Assembly (NCBI RefSeq): GCF_000024845.1
Contig: NC_013501.1
Span: forward strand, 810,001-874,000
Origin: Rhodothermus marinus DSM 4252
GTDB lineage: Bacteria > Bacteroidota > Rhodothermia > Rhodothermales > Rhodothermaceae
Direction of reading: 5' to 3'
DNA: 64,000 nt
Under the pieces are notes generated by a model. That model had not been told where the DNA came from, did no database searches, and worked only from the letters and a program-made list of their open reading frames with translations. This document shows, piece by piece, positions 33,840-43,146 of the stretch; position 1 is the stretch's first letter, and the number at the start of each line of letters is the position of its first letter. Made by a program: the position numbers and the translations under genes.

Positions 33840-36250
33840 GCCCCACCGACGCAACGCTGCACGGCTATCCCGACACGCTTGAGACGCGGCTGGGCTTCGA
33901 CGTGGTGCGCGAGGCGCTGAAGGCGCAGACGCGCAGTCCACTGGGCGCCGAGGCCGTCGCGCAGCTCCGGCCGCTGCGGGATCTGGAGGCGGTCAGGGCC
34001 GAGCTGGCCCGTGTCGAGGAGTTGCAGCAGGCGTTGCGTTTCGACGATCCTGTTCCGCTCGAAAACCTGATCGATCTACGGCCCTGGCTGGTGCAGGCCG
34101 CACCCGAAGGGTCCCGCCTCGAAGGCGAGGCGCTGGAGGCCGTACGTCGCGTGCTGATGACGGTGCGCCTGCTGGCCCGCTACTTCCGCGAGCGGCGGAG
34201 CAAGTATCCGGCGCTGGCCGTGCTGGCCGAACGCCTGACGCCGCTTCCGGAGCTGGAGCAGCGGCTGGCCGCCGTGGTGGACGAAGACGGCCAGGTGCGC
34301 GACGACGCGTCGCCGGAACTGCGGCGCCTCCGCCGCCAGCTGGCCCTGCAGCGTCAGCGCCTGCGCGAAGCGCTGCTCGAAGCGCTCCGCGAGGCCATCC
34401 GGCAGGGCTACGCGACCGAGGACCAGCCCACCATTCGCAACGGCCGCATGGTGATTCCCGTGCGGGCCGAGGCGCGCCGCAAGGTACCGGGCTTCGTGCA
34501 CGACACCTCGGCCTCCGGGCAGACGGTCTACATTGAGCCGGCCTCCTGTCTGGACCTGAACAACGCGGTGCGCGAGCTGGAGCTGGCCGAACTGCGCGAA
34601 ATCGACCGCATCCTGCGCGAGGCCACCGGCTGGCTCCGTCCGCATCTTCCCGCGCTGAAGGCTTCGCTCGAAGTGCTGGGCCACTTCGATCTGCTGCAGG
34701 CCAAGGCGCGGCTGGCCGAACTGATGGACGCCCATGTGCCCGAAGTGGCCGCCGACGGCGTGATCGAGCTGAAGCGCGCCCGCAACCCGGTCCTTGTGCT
34801 GCACTTTCGGCGCCTTCAGGAGACGACCGGTGAAGTGCGCGAGGTGGTGCCGCTCGACCTGACGCTGGGCCGCACCTTCCACACGCTGATCATCACCGGA
34901 CCGAACGCGGGCGGCAAGACCGTCGCCATGAAAACCGTCGGCCTGCTGGTGCTGATGCTGGCCTGCGGGCTTCCCATTCCCGCCGACCCGGCCTCGCACG
35001 TGTCGCTCTTCGATCAATTGCTGATCGACATCGGCGACGAGCAGTCCGTGGAGGCCGACCTGTCCACTTTCAGCGCGCACATGACGCACATGGCCTACAT
35101 GTTGGCCCGGGCCGACGCGCGCACGCTCATTCTGATCGACGAGGCGGGAACGGGGACCGATCCGGACGAAGGGGCGGCGCTGGCGCAGGCCATCCTCGAA
35201 GAGCTGATGCGGCGCGGCGCGCGCACGATCGCCACGACCCACCACGGCGCGCTCAAGGTCTTCGCCTACGAAACCGAGGGCGTCGAGAACGGCTCCATGC
35301 AGTTCGACCAGGCCACCCTCAGCCCGACGTATCGCTTCCAGCTCGGAGTGCCCGGTTCATCCTATGCCTTCGAGATCGCCCGGCGCATGGGGATTCCCGA
35401 ACCGGTGCTGGCGCGGGCGCAGGCGCTCGTGGGTCGGCAGCAGGTGGCGCTGGAGGCGCTTGTGCGGACGCTGGAGGCGCGCAACCAGGAGCTGGAAGCC
35501 CGGCTGGCAGCGCTGACCGAAGAGCAGGCACGTCTGGAGCAGCTCCGGCGCGAATACGAGGCGCGTCGGGCGCAACTCGAAGCCGAGACGGAGGCGATCC
35601 GGCAGCGCGCTCTGGAGGAGGCCGAACAGCTGCTGAAAGAGGCCAACGCGCGCATCGAACGCACCATCCGGGAAATCAAAGAGGCGCAGGCCGAGCGGGA
35701 GGCCACCCGGGCAGCGCGAGAGGCGCTGGAGCGTTTCCGCCGTCGCCTGCACGAGCAGCGGCGCCGGGCCCGTCCGAAGCCATCGGCCGCCGAGGAGCCG
35801 CGCTCGACGCTGGCCGTGGGCGATCAGGTGGTGCTCGACGAGGGCGGCACGCCGGCCGAAGTGCTGGCGCTGGAGGACGACGAGGCACTGATCGCCGTGG
35901 GCTCGCTGAAAATGCGCGTGCCGGTGAGCCGGTTGCGGCGGCTGAACCGGGCGGCGCGGCGTGCGCAAACGCGAACGACCACAGGCGCGACGCTTCCGGC
36001 CCTTCAGGCCCGCACGCGCATCGACGTGCGCGGCTACCGGGTGGATGAGGCGTTGCAGGCGGTCGAGCGACTCATCGACGAGGCGGTGGCCAGTGGTGTG
36101 CGCGAGGTGGAAGTGCTGCACGGCAAAGGTACCGGCGCCCTGCGTCAGGCCATTCGCTCTTATCTGCAGGGCCGCCCCGAAGTGGAGCGCTTTGAAGATG
36201 CCCCGTGGGAGCAGGGCGGCCCCGGTGTGACCCGAATCTGGCTGAAGTAA
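33836..36250 (+). CDS. mutS2: MutS2 family ATPase/nuclease
   Basis: This 804-residue protein has a core helical region with the VHDTSASGQTVYIEP segment typical of MutS2, then an ABC-like MutS ATPase: Walker A GPNAGGKT near residue 358, and Walker B LILIDEAGTGTDP near residue 433. A long charged coiled coil covers about residues 535-650. A C-terminal Smr domain covers about residues 725-804, with IDVRGYRVDEA and HGKGTGALR. MutS2 proteins suppress recombination or rescue collided ribosomes, and the Smr domain is a nuclease. All key motifs are present and the length is normal. Confidence 0.95.
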   Translation: MSPTDATLHGYPDTLETRLGFDVVREALKAQTRSPLGAEAVAQLRPLRDLEAVRAELARVEELQQALRFDDPVPLENLIDLRPWLVQAAPEGSRLEGEALEAVRRVLMTVRLLARYFRERRSKYPALAVLAERLTPLPELEQRLAAVVDEDGQVRDDASPELRRLRRQLALQRQRLREALLEALREAIRQGYATEDQPTIRNGRMVIPVRAEARRKVPGFVHDTSASGQTVYIEPASCLDLNNAVRELELAELREIDRILREATGWLRPHLPALKASLEVLGHFDLLQAKARLAELMDAHVPEVAADGVIELKRARNPVLVLHFRRLQETTGEVREVVPLDLTLGRTFHTLIITGPNAGGKTVAMKTVGLLVLMLACGLPIPADPASHVSLFDQLLIDIGDEQSVEADLSTFSAHMTHMAYMLARADARTLILIDEAGTGTDPDEGAALAQAILEELMRRGARTIATTHHGALKVFAYETEGVENGSMQFDQATLSPTYRFQLGVPGSSYAFEIARRMGIPEPVLARAQALVGRQQVALEALVRTLEARNQELEARLAALTEEQARLEQLRREYEARRAQLEAETEAIRQRALEEAEQLLKEANARIERTIREIKEAQAEREATRAAREALERFRRRLHEQRRRARPKPSAAEEPRSTLAVGDQVVLDEGGTPAEVLALEDDEALIAVGSLKMRVPVSRLRRLNRAARRAQTRTTTGATLPALQARTRIDVRGYRVDEALQAVERLIDEAVASGVREVEVLHGKGTGALRQAIRSYLQGRPEVERFEDAPWEQGGPGVTRIWLK

Positions 36251-36285
36251 CTCCCCCTACCCCACTATCGAACACAGACAGGCCT

Positions 36286-37254
36286 ATGGCACGCATTGTT
36301 GTCACGCGACCCGTCATGGAAGAAGGGCTTCGTCCGTTGTTTGAAAACGGCCATCAGGTTGAGATCCTCGATCCGGACCCGGAGCACCCCCTTGATGAAG
36401 ATGCGCTGATCGAAGCGGCCCGGGAGGCCGACGCATTGATCACCATGCCCTCGGATCCGGTCACGGCGCGCGTGCTGGAAAACTGTCCGAAGCTGCGCAT
36501 CGTGGCCCAGCATGCCGTGGGCTATGAAAACATCGATCTGGAAGCAGCTCGCGCGCGCGGCATCGTGGTCACGCACACGCCCGGGGTGCTGACCGACGCT
36601 ACGGCCGACTTTACGTTTGCCCTGCTGCTGGCGTTGGTACGTCGGGTGCGCGAGGCGGATCGCTATGTGCGGGAGGGCCATTTCAAGCGCTGGGAGACGA
36701 AGCTGCTCCTGGGGCACGATCTGCGCGACAAGGTGCTGGGCATCGTGGGACTGGGCCGCATCGGGAGCGCCGTCGCCCGGCGGGCGCTCGGCTTTGGCAT
36801 GCGCGTTGTCTATTACAACCGGCGGCCGGCCAACCCGACCATTGAGCGCCAGAGCTGCGCCCGCTACGTGTCGTTCGACGAACTGCTTCGCACCAGTGAC
36901 GTGATTTCCATACACTGTCCGCTCAATAAAGAGAGCTATCACCTGTTCGATCGCGCCGCCTTTGCGAAGATGAAGCCGACGGCCGTGCTGGTGAATACCG
37001 CCCGGGGGCCGATCGTGGACGAAGAAGCGCTGGTCGAAGCACTGGAACAGGGCCAGATTGCAGGGGCGGCGCTCGATGTGTTCGAGCACGAACCCCGGGT
37101 GCACCCGGCGCTGTTGCGGAGCGATCGGGTCGTGCTGGCGCCGCACCTGGGTAGCGCGACGGTCGAGGCGCGAACGGCCATGGCGCGAGCCTGCGCCGAG
37201 GCGGTGCTGGCCGTGCTGAACGGCGAAGAAAAGATTCCATACCGGCTGGTGTAA
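36286..37254 (+). CDS. D-2-hydroxyacid dehydrogenase (glyoxylate/hydroxypyruvate reductase type)
   Basis: This predicted protein of 322 residues has the D-2-hydroxyacid dehydrogenase fold. The NAD(P)-binding motif is GIVGLGRIGSAVARRALGFG near residue 150, followed by YYNRRP. The catalytic set is arginine in NTARGPIVDE, glutamate in VFEHEP and histidine in LAPHLGSAT. The combination resembles glyoxylate or hydroxypyruvate reductases more than PGDH, since no ACT domain follows. The frame is open from 36205, but homology starts at MARIVVTRP. It lies 35 bases after mutS2 and directly abuts the DUF4783 gene. Confidence 0.88.
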   Translation: MARIVVTRPVMEEGLRPLFENGHQVEILDPDPEHPLDEDALIEAAREADALITMPSDPVTARVLENCPKLRIVAQHAVGYENIDLEAARARGIVVTHTPGVLTDATADFTFALLLALVRRVREADRYVREGHFKRWETKLLLGHDLRDKVLGIVGLGRIGSAVARRALGFGMRVVYYNRRPANPTIERQSCARYVSFDELLRTSDVISIHCPLNKESYHLFDRAAFAKMKPTAVLVNTARGPIVDEEALVEALEQGQIAGAALDVFEHEPRVHPALLRSDRVVLAPHLGSATVEARTAMARACAEAVLAVLNGEEKIPYRLV

Positions 37255-37722
37255 ATGCAAATGCGGGCGGAACATCCGGCAGCATCCGGCAGCATGCGTT
37301 GCATGCGGTGGCTTTGCGTCGGGCTTTGCATCCTGGCGCTGTGGCTGATGGGTGCGGTGGTAGGCAGGGCGCAACCGGCCGATTCGCTGCGCCAGGTGCT
37401 GGTCGAAGCGCTGGCGCGAGGGGATGCCGCCCGGCTGCTGGAGCAGGCACCGCCCCAGGTGGAGCTGGCCCTGCTGGGCAGAGGACAGCTCTACAGCCGC
37501 ATGCAGGCCCGCTATGTCCTGATGGACTTTTTCCAGGCCTACCCGCCGCTGCGCGTCAAACTCGACGAAGACCGACTGCTGGAGCCCCATCGGTTTCTGG
37601 TCGGACGCTACTGGTATGCACGGGCGGCCGCGCCCTTTCAGGTGTACATGCGGCTACATCATGAGGCAGGCACGTGGAGGCTTCATGAGCTGCGGGTGAC
37701 GGCCGGCCGCCCGCGGCGATAG
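37255..37722 (+). CDS. DUF4783 domain protein, exported
   Basis: This protein of up to 155 residues has a signal-like hydrophobic segment (WLCVGLCILALWLMGAVV, ending GRAQ) and a small NTF2-like domain. The domain shows the DUF4783 pattern SRMQARYVLMDFFQAYPPL, GRYWYARAA and WRLHELRV. Family members are periplasmic or lipid-anchored proteins of unknown function in Bacteroidota and relatives. The frame begins directly after the stop of the dehydrogenase gene; internal ATGs at 37294 and 37303 would give a more standard signal peptide and are likely real alternatives. The sensor kinase gene follows after 15 bases. Confidence 0.75.
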   Translation: MQMRAEHPAASGSMRCMRWLCVGLCILALWLMGAVVGRAQPADSLRQVLVEALARGDAARLLEQAPPQVELALLGRGQLYSRMQARYVLMDFFQAYPPLRVKLDEDRLLEPHRFLVGRYWYARAAAPFQVYMRLHHEAGTWRLHELRVTAGRPRR

Positions 37723-37737
37723 CGGGGCAGGTGCACC

Positions 37738-40700
37738 ATGGTTGCCCGGCACATTCCCCGAAGGTCCCACCGCTACTGGCAGGTTGGCCTGCTGCTGCTG
37801 GGACTCCTGCTGGGCACCGGGGTGTTTCGCGTGCTGCGGCTGGCCTGGCTCGAGCGCCATGTGGAGTCGGCGCGACAGACGCAACTGGACCGCATGGCCG
37901 CCCGCATCGAGGCCGATCTGCTGGCCCGGCAACAGCGCCTGCTGGCCAAGGCCCGGCGGCTGGCGCAGCACGAAACGGTTCGGCATGCCTTGCAGGCGCT
38001 CCGTCGGCAGGAGGGCGAGGCATGTCCCGAAGCGCTGGTGGCGCTGCTGGCACGCCAATCGTTACCTGTACGGTGGGGCATTGAGGTCTACGATGTGGTG
38101 CCCCGGCGCGTGGCCTGGGCCGGTGTAACCATGCCGGTCGGGACCATCCCCAACACGGAGGCCTTTCTGCGGCAGGTGCAGGTGGAGCTGGTGGACGATC
38201 CACCCTGGCGGCTGGCACTCAGCCTCTGGCATCCGGTGGTCGACGCGGAGGGACATGCCCTTGGAGCCGTTCGGGTGCTGGAGCTGCTTCGCTGGCAGAT
38301 GCCCGTCGAGAATCTCTATCTCGACACGTACAATCAGCTCCGTCTGTGGGAGCGCGAGCTGGGCGTCACGGTGCAGCTCCTGTTGCCGGGACAGACGACG
38401 CCCGCCGACGGACAGGCCGCATACACGCTACGGGCGCTGAACGGACAACTGGGCACGCTGCTGCTGGGTATCCCCTCGCCTGGCCAGGTGCTCCGAGATG
38501 CGGCGCGACGTATGGATCATCTCCTGGCGTTGTGGGCCACAGCGCTGCTCATCTGGGCACTGATCGGGATGATCCGGTGGATGTGGGCCGCGCGTGGTAG
38601 CCCGCAACACCTGCTGAAGCGTGCCGCACTGGTAGGGCTGGCCTGGTGGGGCGCGCGCTACCTGCTCCTGGTGCTGGACGTACCCAACCGCTGGCAGCGC
38701 GGACGCACGCCGCTGGCGCCGCTTTTCGATCCGGCCCACCTGGCCTCGGCCTTCGGCGGGGGATTGATACGCTCCATCGGCGACCTGCTCCTGACGGCAC
38801 TCTTTGCGCTGGGGTTCGCGCTGGGGGTATGGCGGGTGGTGGCCGAATGCCGGCGTAACACGTCCGACACAACCCCCGGCCACACGCTACGCGCGGTGGG
38901 TGTTCGACTGATGGCCGCCCTGCTCATGCTGGGGCCGGTGGTGCTGCTGGGGCTGGTGGTGCGGCACAGCGTGCTCGACAGTACGCTCGACTATCTGGCA
39001 CGAACCGGCCTGTTCCCCTCCCGGCTCGTGCTGCTGGTCTGGGCCGGGCTGCTGGTACTGTTGCTGGCGCTGCTGGTGTTGCTGGCGGCCCTGGGCCGGG
39101 GTACAGGGTGGTTCGGTGGCACTGGCCCTGAAGCGTGGCATGCCCGGCTGGGATTGGCCCTCGGGCCGGCACTTGTCGTCGTGGGCATTGCTTACGGGTT
39201 GATGCCGCTCGATCGGATGGTGCCGTGGCCGGTCGCGCTGGTACTGGTGGGGGCCGGACTGGCCGCTTCGTGCTGGAAAGTGCGGTGGCCGCGGACCGGA
39301 CGCTGGCTGACGCTCCGTGCGCTGCTACCCGTCCCCTTTGTGCTCAGCCTGCTGCTGTATCCGATGCTGCAAGCGGCGCTGGATGCGCAGCGTCGCCTGC
39401 AAATGGAACGGGCCCTGGACCAGTTCGGGCAGGGACAGGACCCCCGGCTCGTCTTTGCCATCGAGCAGGCGCTGCAGGAGCTGGCGGCCGACAGCCTGCT
39501 GAGCGTGTTGCTGACCACCGATCCGGATTCGGTTCGGCTCGACTCGCTGGCCGACGCGTTGCTGCGCGGCTCGCTGCTCTCGTCGCTGACAGGGACCTAC
39601 GAGGTGAACCTGACCTTTTTCGATCGAGAGCGCCGGCTGGTCGGCCGCTATGAAGGGAGTCCGATCGCTTCCGGGTCGGAGGCACTGGCCCAGGATGCCG
39701 CCGAGTTTGCGATGCTCTGGCAGGCGTTTCGCCGCTCTGAAGGCCGGTTGCCATTCATCAGGCAACTGAGCGGGCGGCGTGAGCCGGGCCGGCTGCAATA
39801 TGCCGGCTTCACCATGGTACGCCGCGATGATGGCCGTGTGGCCGGGTGGGTGATGGTCCGGGCCGAGCCGATCAGCCCGCTATACGGCGCCGAGACCCCG
39901 TTTCCACGCGTGCTGGTACCGGCCGGCGTGACCGGGATGCTGCATGAAGGGCTGTCGCTGGCCGAGTTTCGCGAAGGGGTGCTGGTCCGCAGTCAGGGAC
40001 AGGCGTTCGTCCGCTATCGGCTCGATCCGACGGTAACGCGCCGGCTCCGGCAGCAACCGGTGCTGTGGCGCTACGAGACCGAAAACGCGCATACCTACCT
40101 GACCTGCTACCGGCGCGTGGACGATGCGGCCCGGATCGTACACGCGGCCCGTCTTCCCGCGCTATCGCTTTTCGACCACCTGTACTACCTGCTACGCCTG
40201 ACGCTGACCGGCCTGCTGCTGATGCTGGCGGTGTATGCGGGCGGGCTGATCTATCGCTGGCGCAGGGGATGGCTTCCGCTTCCCGAAGCCCGCTTTCAGG
40301 ATCGTGTGCTCAATGCGCTGGTCGGGGTGGGCTTCGTGGCGGTGGTCGTCGTGGGCGTGGTCGGTGTGCGTGTGCTGGAGGCCGAAAGCCAGCGGGCCGT
40401 GCAGGCCTGGCTGCGTCAGTACCTGGACCGCGTCGAGCGCACGTTGAGCCAGGCGGCCCGTCCGGGCGAACTGCCCTACCAGGTGCTGGACCGCGTTCCG
40501 CTCGATTCGATCGCCCGCCGCACCGGGCTGGACCTGCAGCTCTACCGGGGCGGGCAGCTCATCGCCACCACGCGTCCCCGGCTGGTGCGCGAGCGGCTGA
40601 TCGAGCCGCTGATGCCGAGCAGCGCCTACGAGGCGCTTTACTGTCGGGCACAGCGGTCGGCCTTCGTGCCCGAGCGCCTGGGGACATTCGCCTACTGGAC

Positions 40701-41781
40701 GGGCTATCGGGCGCTGCTTGACGAGGCAGGGCGGCCGCGCTACGTGGTGGCCGTCCCGGCACTGCCCGAGCAGGAGCGGCTGGAGGAGGAACGGGCGCGC
40801 ACCGTGGCCTATCTGTTCGGGGCGCTGCTGGTGCTGATGTTTCTGGTGCTACTGACGGCCTGGCTGGTGGCCCGTGCGCTGGTGCGTCCGCTGGCCCGAC
40901 TCCGTGAGGGACTGCAGGCGGTGGCCCGGGGCGAGCTGGACCGACCGCTTCCTGTCGAGTCGCGCGACGAACTGGGCGCGCTGGCCCGCACCTTCAACTG
41001 GATGCTCCGCCAACTGGCCGAAAGCCGCGAGCAACTGGCCCGCCAGGAACGCGAGCTGGCCTGGCGCGAAATGGCCCGACAGGTGGCGCATGAGATCAAA
41101 AACCCGCTCACGCCCATGAAACTGTCCGTCCAGCACCTGCGCCGCGCCTTTGCCCGACGCGACGATCCCGGTCGGTTCGCCGAATTGTTCGAACGCGTCA
41201 CCACCACACTCATCGAACAGATCGACACACTTTCGCACATTGCCGCCGACTTTTCGACGCTGGCCCGTATGCCCACGCGCCGACTGGAACGGGTGGATCT
41301 GAACGAAGTCATCCGCGAAGCGGCCCGTCTGATGGAAGCCGAAGCCGGCCGGCCCATCGAGCTGGCGCTGCATCCGGAACCGCTCGTCGTGCAGGCCGAT
41401 CGCGAGGAGCTGCGGCGCGTCTATATCAACCTGATCAAAAACGCGCTACAGGCGCTCGTGCCGGAACGGCCGGGGCGGGTGCGGGTTACCACGCGCCTGG
41501 AAGTGGATGAGGTCGGACGCCGCTGGGCCTACAGCACCGTGGAAGACAACGGGCGCGGCATCCCCGAGGCGCTGCGTCCGAAAATTTTTGAACCGAATTT
41601 CTCCACCAAAACCGGCGGTAGCGGACTGGGGCTGGCCATCGTGCGGCAGTGCGTGCTGGACCTGCAGGGCGCCATCGGCTTCGAGTCGGAGGAAGGGGTC
41701 GGCACGACGTTCTGGCTGCGGTTGCCGCTGGCTTCGGACGAGCAGCCCCCGGAAGCTCCCGCAAACCAGACAACAGGCTGA
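37738..41781 (+). CDS. Very large NtrY-like sensor histidine kinase
   Basis: This 1347-residue membrane kinase begins with one transmembrane segment (about residues 13-33) and an extracytoplasmic region of about 220 residues. A polytopic block of roughly eight hydrophobic segments spans about residues 258-545. A second extracytoplasmic region, two more transmembrane segments and a third extracytoplasmic region (about residues 870-1010) follow. The last transmembrane segment leads into a HAMP domain. The kinase core has the phospho-acceptor H1118 in QVAHEIKNPLTPMK, NLIKNALQAL (N box), VEDNGRGIP (G1) and GGSGLGLAIV (G2). No response regulator lies in the window. Nine bases separate it from trkA, so sensing linked to ion balance is possible but unproven. 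Confidence 0.85.
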   Translation: MVARHIPRRSHRYWQVGLLLLGLLLGTGVFRVLRLAWLERHVESARQTQLDRMAARIEADLLARQQRLLAKARRLAQHETVRHALQALRRQEGEACPEALVALLARQSLPVRWGIEVYDVVPRRVAWAGVTMPVGTIPNTEAFLRQVQVELVDDPPWRLALSLWHPVVDAEGHALGAVRVLELLRWQMPVENLYLDTYNQLRLWERELGVTVQLLLPGQTTPADGQAAYTLRALNGQLGTLLLGIPSPGQVLRDAARRMDHLLALWATALLIWALIGMIRWMWAARGSPQHLLKRAALVGLAWWGARYLLLVLDVPNRWQRGRTPLAPLFDPAHLASAFGGGLIRSIGDLLLTALFALGFALGVWRVVAECRRNTSDTTPGHTLRAVGVRLMAALLMLGPVVLLGLVVRHSVLDSTLDYLARTGLFPSRLVLLVWAGLLVLLLALLVLLAALGRGTGWFGGTGPEAWHARLGLALGPALVVVGIAYGLMPLDRMVPWPVALVLVGAGLAASCWKVRWPRTGRWLTLRALLPVPFVLSLLLYPMLQAALDAQRRLQMERALDQFGQGQDPRLVFAIEQALQELAADSLLSVLLTTDPDSVRLDSLADALLRGSLLSSLTGTYEVNLTFFDRERRLVGRYEGSPIASGSEALAQDAAEFAMLWQAFRRSEGRLPFIRQLSGRREPGRLQYAGFTMVRRDDGRVAGWVMVRAEPISPLYGAETPFPRVLVPAGVTGMLHEGLSLAEFREGVLVRSQGQAFVRYRLDPTVTRRLRQQPVLWRYETENAHTYLTCYRRVDDAARIVHAARLPALSLFDHLYYLLRLTLTGLLLMLAVYAGGLIYRWRRGWLPLPEARFQDRVLNALVGVGFVAVVVVGVVGVRVLEAESQRAVQAWLRQYLDRVERTLSQAARPGELPYQVLDRVPLDSIARRTGLDLQLYRGGQLIATTRPRLVRERLIEPLMPSSAYEALYCRAQRSAFVPERLGTFAYWTGYRALLDEAGRPRYVVAVPALPEQERLEEERARTVAYLFGALLVLMFLVLLTAWLVARALVRPLARLREGLQAVARGELDRPLPVESRDELGALARTFNWMLRQLAESREQLARQERELAWREMARQVAHEIKNPLTPMKLSVQHLRRAFARRDDPGRFAELFERVTTTLIEQIDTLSHIAADFSTLARMPTRRLERVDLNEVIREAARLMEAEAGRPIELALHPEPLVVQADREELRRVYINLIKNALQALVPERPGRVRVTTRLEVDEVGRRWAYSTVEDNGRGIPEALRPKIFEPNFSTKTGGSGLGLAIVRQCVLDLQGAIGFESEEGVGTTFWLRLPLASDEQPPEAPANQTTG

Positions 41782-41790
41782 AAGAACCCC

Positions 41791-43143
41791 ATGCGCGTGG
41801 TGATCATCGGCGCCGGTGAGGTCGGGTTCGACGTGGCCCGGACGCTTTCGCTGGAGCAGCACGACGTGGTCGTGGTCGATACCGATCCGACCGTGCTGGA
41901 GCAGGTGGCGCAGCGGCTCGACGTGCTGACGGTCCAGGGCAGCGGTACTTCGATCCACACGCTGGAGGCGGCCGGCATCCGCGAGGCCGACATGCTGATT
42001 GCCGTGACTGCCATCGACGAGGTCAACCTGATCGCCTGCATGATTGCCGACCGTCTGGGGGTGCCGACCACGGTGGCGCGCGTACGCTCCGATGTGCTGG
42101 GCCGGGCCGAGTCGGTGCTGCAGGCCAGCGAGCTGGGCATCGACCTGCTCATCCATCCCGAAGAAAGCACGGCCGCCGAGATCGTGCGCCTGATCCGCCG
42201 GGCCGGGGCCACCGACGTGCTGAACTTCTGCGACGGCCGCCTGCAACTGGTGGGCATGCGGCTGGACCCCGGCGCGCCCGTGCTGGGCCGATCGCTCCGC
42301 GAACTGGCCGCCGAGCTGGCCCCCCTGCGCTTCCGCGTGATGGCCATCAGCCGGGGATTTCGCACGATCCTACCCCATGGCGATGAACGGCTGCAGCGCA
42401 ACGATCAGATCTTCGTGCTGGCCCGACCCGACGAGATTCCGGTGGTCGCCCGGGCAATGGGCAAGCTGGAGGCGCCGATCCAGCGCATCATGATCCTGGG
42501 CGGCACCAAGGTGGGCGCTCAGGTGGCCCGACAGCTTGGCGATGAGAAAAATCGCCAGATCAAGTTGATCGAACCCGATCGCGAGCAGGCCGAGCAACTG
42601 GCCGAGGAGCTGGAGCACGTGCTCGTGCTGCACGGCGACGTGACCGACATCGACCTGCTGGTGAGCGAAGGGCTGGGCGAAATGGACGCCTTCGTGGCCG
42701 TGACCGACGACGAGGAGTCGAACCTGGTCACCTGCCTGATGGCCAAGCACCTGGGCGTACGGAAAACCGTGGCGCTGCTCTCGAAGACGGCCTACGTGCC
42801 CATCAGCCAGGCGATCGGACTGGACGCGGCCGTGAGCCAGAAGCTGGCCGTCTCGCGCGAGATTCTGCGCTTCCTGCGCGGCCGGCACGTGCTCAGCGTG
42901 GCGACCGTCTACGGACTGAACGCCGAGATTCTGGAGATCGAGGCCAAGCCCCGGGCGCCCATCGTCCGCAAGCCCCTCAAGGCGCTGAAACTTCCCCGGG
43001 GGGTGCTGATCGGTGCCCTGTTGCGCAACGGCCAGGTGGAAATTGCCACCGGCGATACGCAAATTCAGGAGGGCGATCGGGCGATCGTGTTCGTGACGCC
43101 CGACCAACTGGTCGAAGTGGAACGGCTGTTCGACAATCGCTGA
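41791..43143 (+). CDS. trkA: Trk potassium system NAD-binding regulator TrkA
   Basis: This 450-residue cytoplasmic protein consists of two RCK_N/RCK_C pairs. The first NAD-binding motif is IIGAGEVGFDVAR at the N-terminus with the acidic VVDTDP strand; the second is ILGGTKVGAQVAR near residue 232 with LIEPD. Each is followed by a TrkA-C domain (the second ends IVFVTPDQLVEVERLF). It gates the TrkH channel encoded 3 bases downstream in response to nucleotide binding. Length and duplication are as in E. coli TrkA. Confidence 0.95.
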   Translation: MRVVIIGAGEVGFDVARTLSLEQHDVVVVDTDPTVLEQVAQRLDVLTVQGSGTSIHTLEAAGIREADMLIAVTAIDEVNLIACMIADRLGVPTTVARVRSDVLGRAESVLQASELGIDLLIHPEESTAAEIVRLIRRAGATDVLNFCDGRLQLVGMRLDPGAPVLGRSLRELAAELAPLRFRVMAISRGFRTILPHGDERLQRNDQIFVLARPDEIPVVARAMGKLEAPIQRIMILGGTKVGAQVARQLGDEKNRQIKLIEPDREQAEQLAEELEHVLVLHGDVTDIDLLVSEGLGEMDAFVAVTDDEESNLVTCLMAKHLGVRKTVALLSKTAYVPISQAIGLDAAVSQKLAVSREILRFLRGRHVLSVATVYGLNAEILEIEAKPRAPIVRKPLKALKLPRGVLIGALLRNGQVEIATGDTQIQEGDRAIVFVTPDQLVEVERLFDNR

Positions 43144-43146
43144 GCC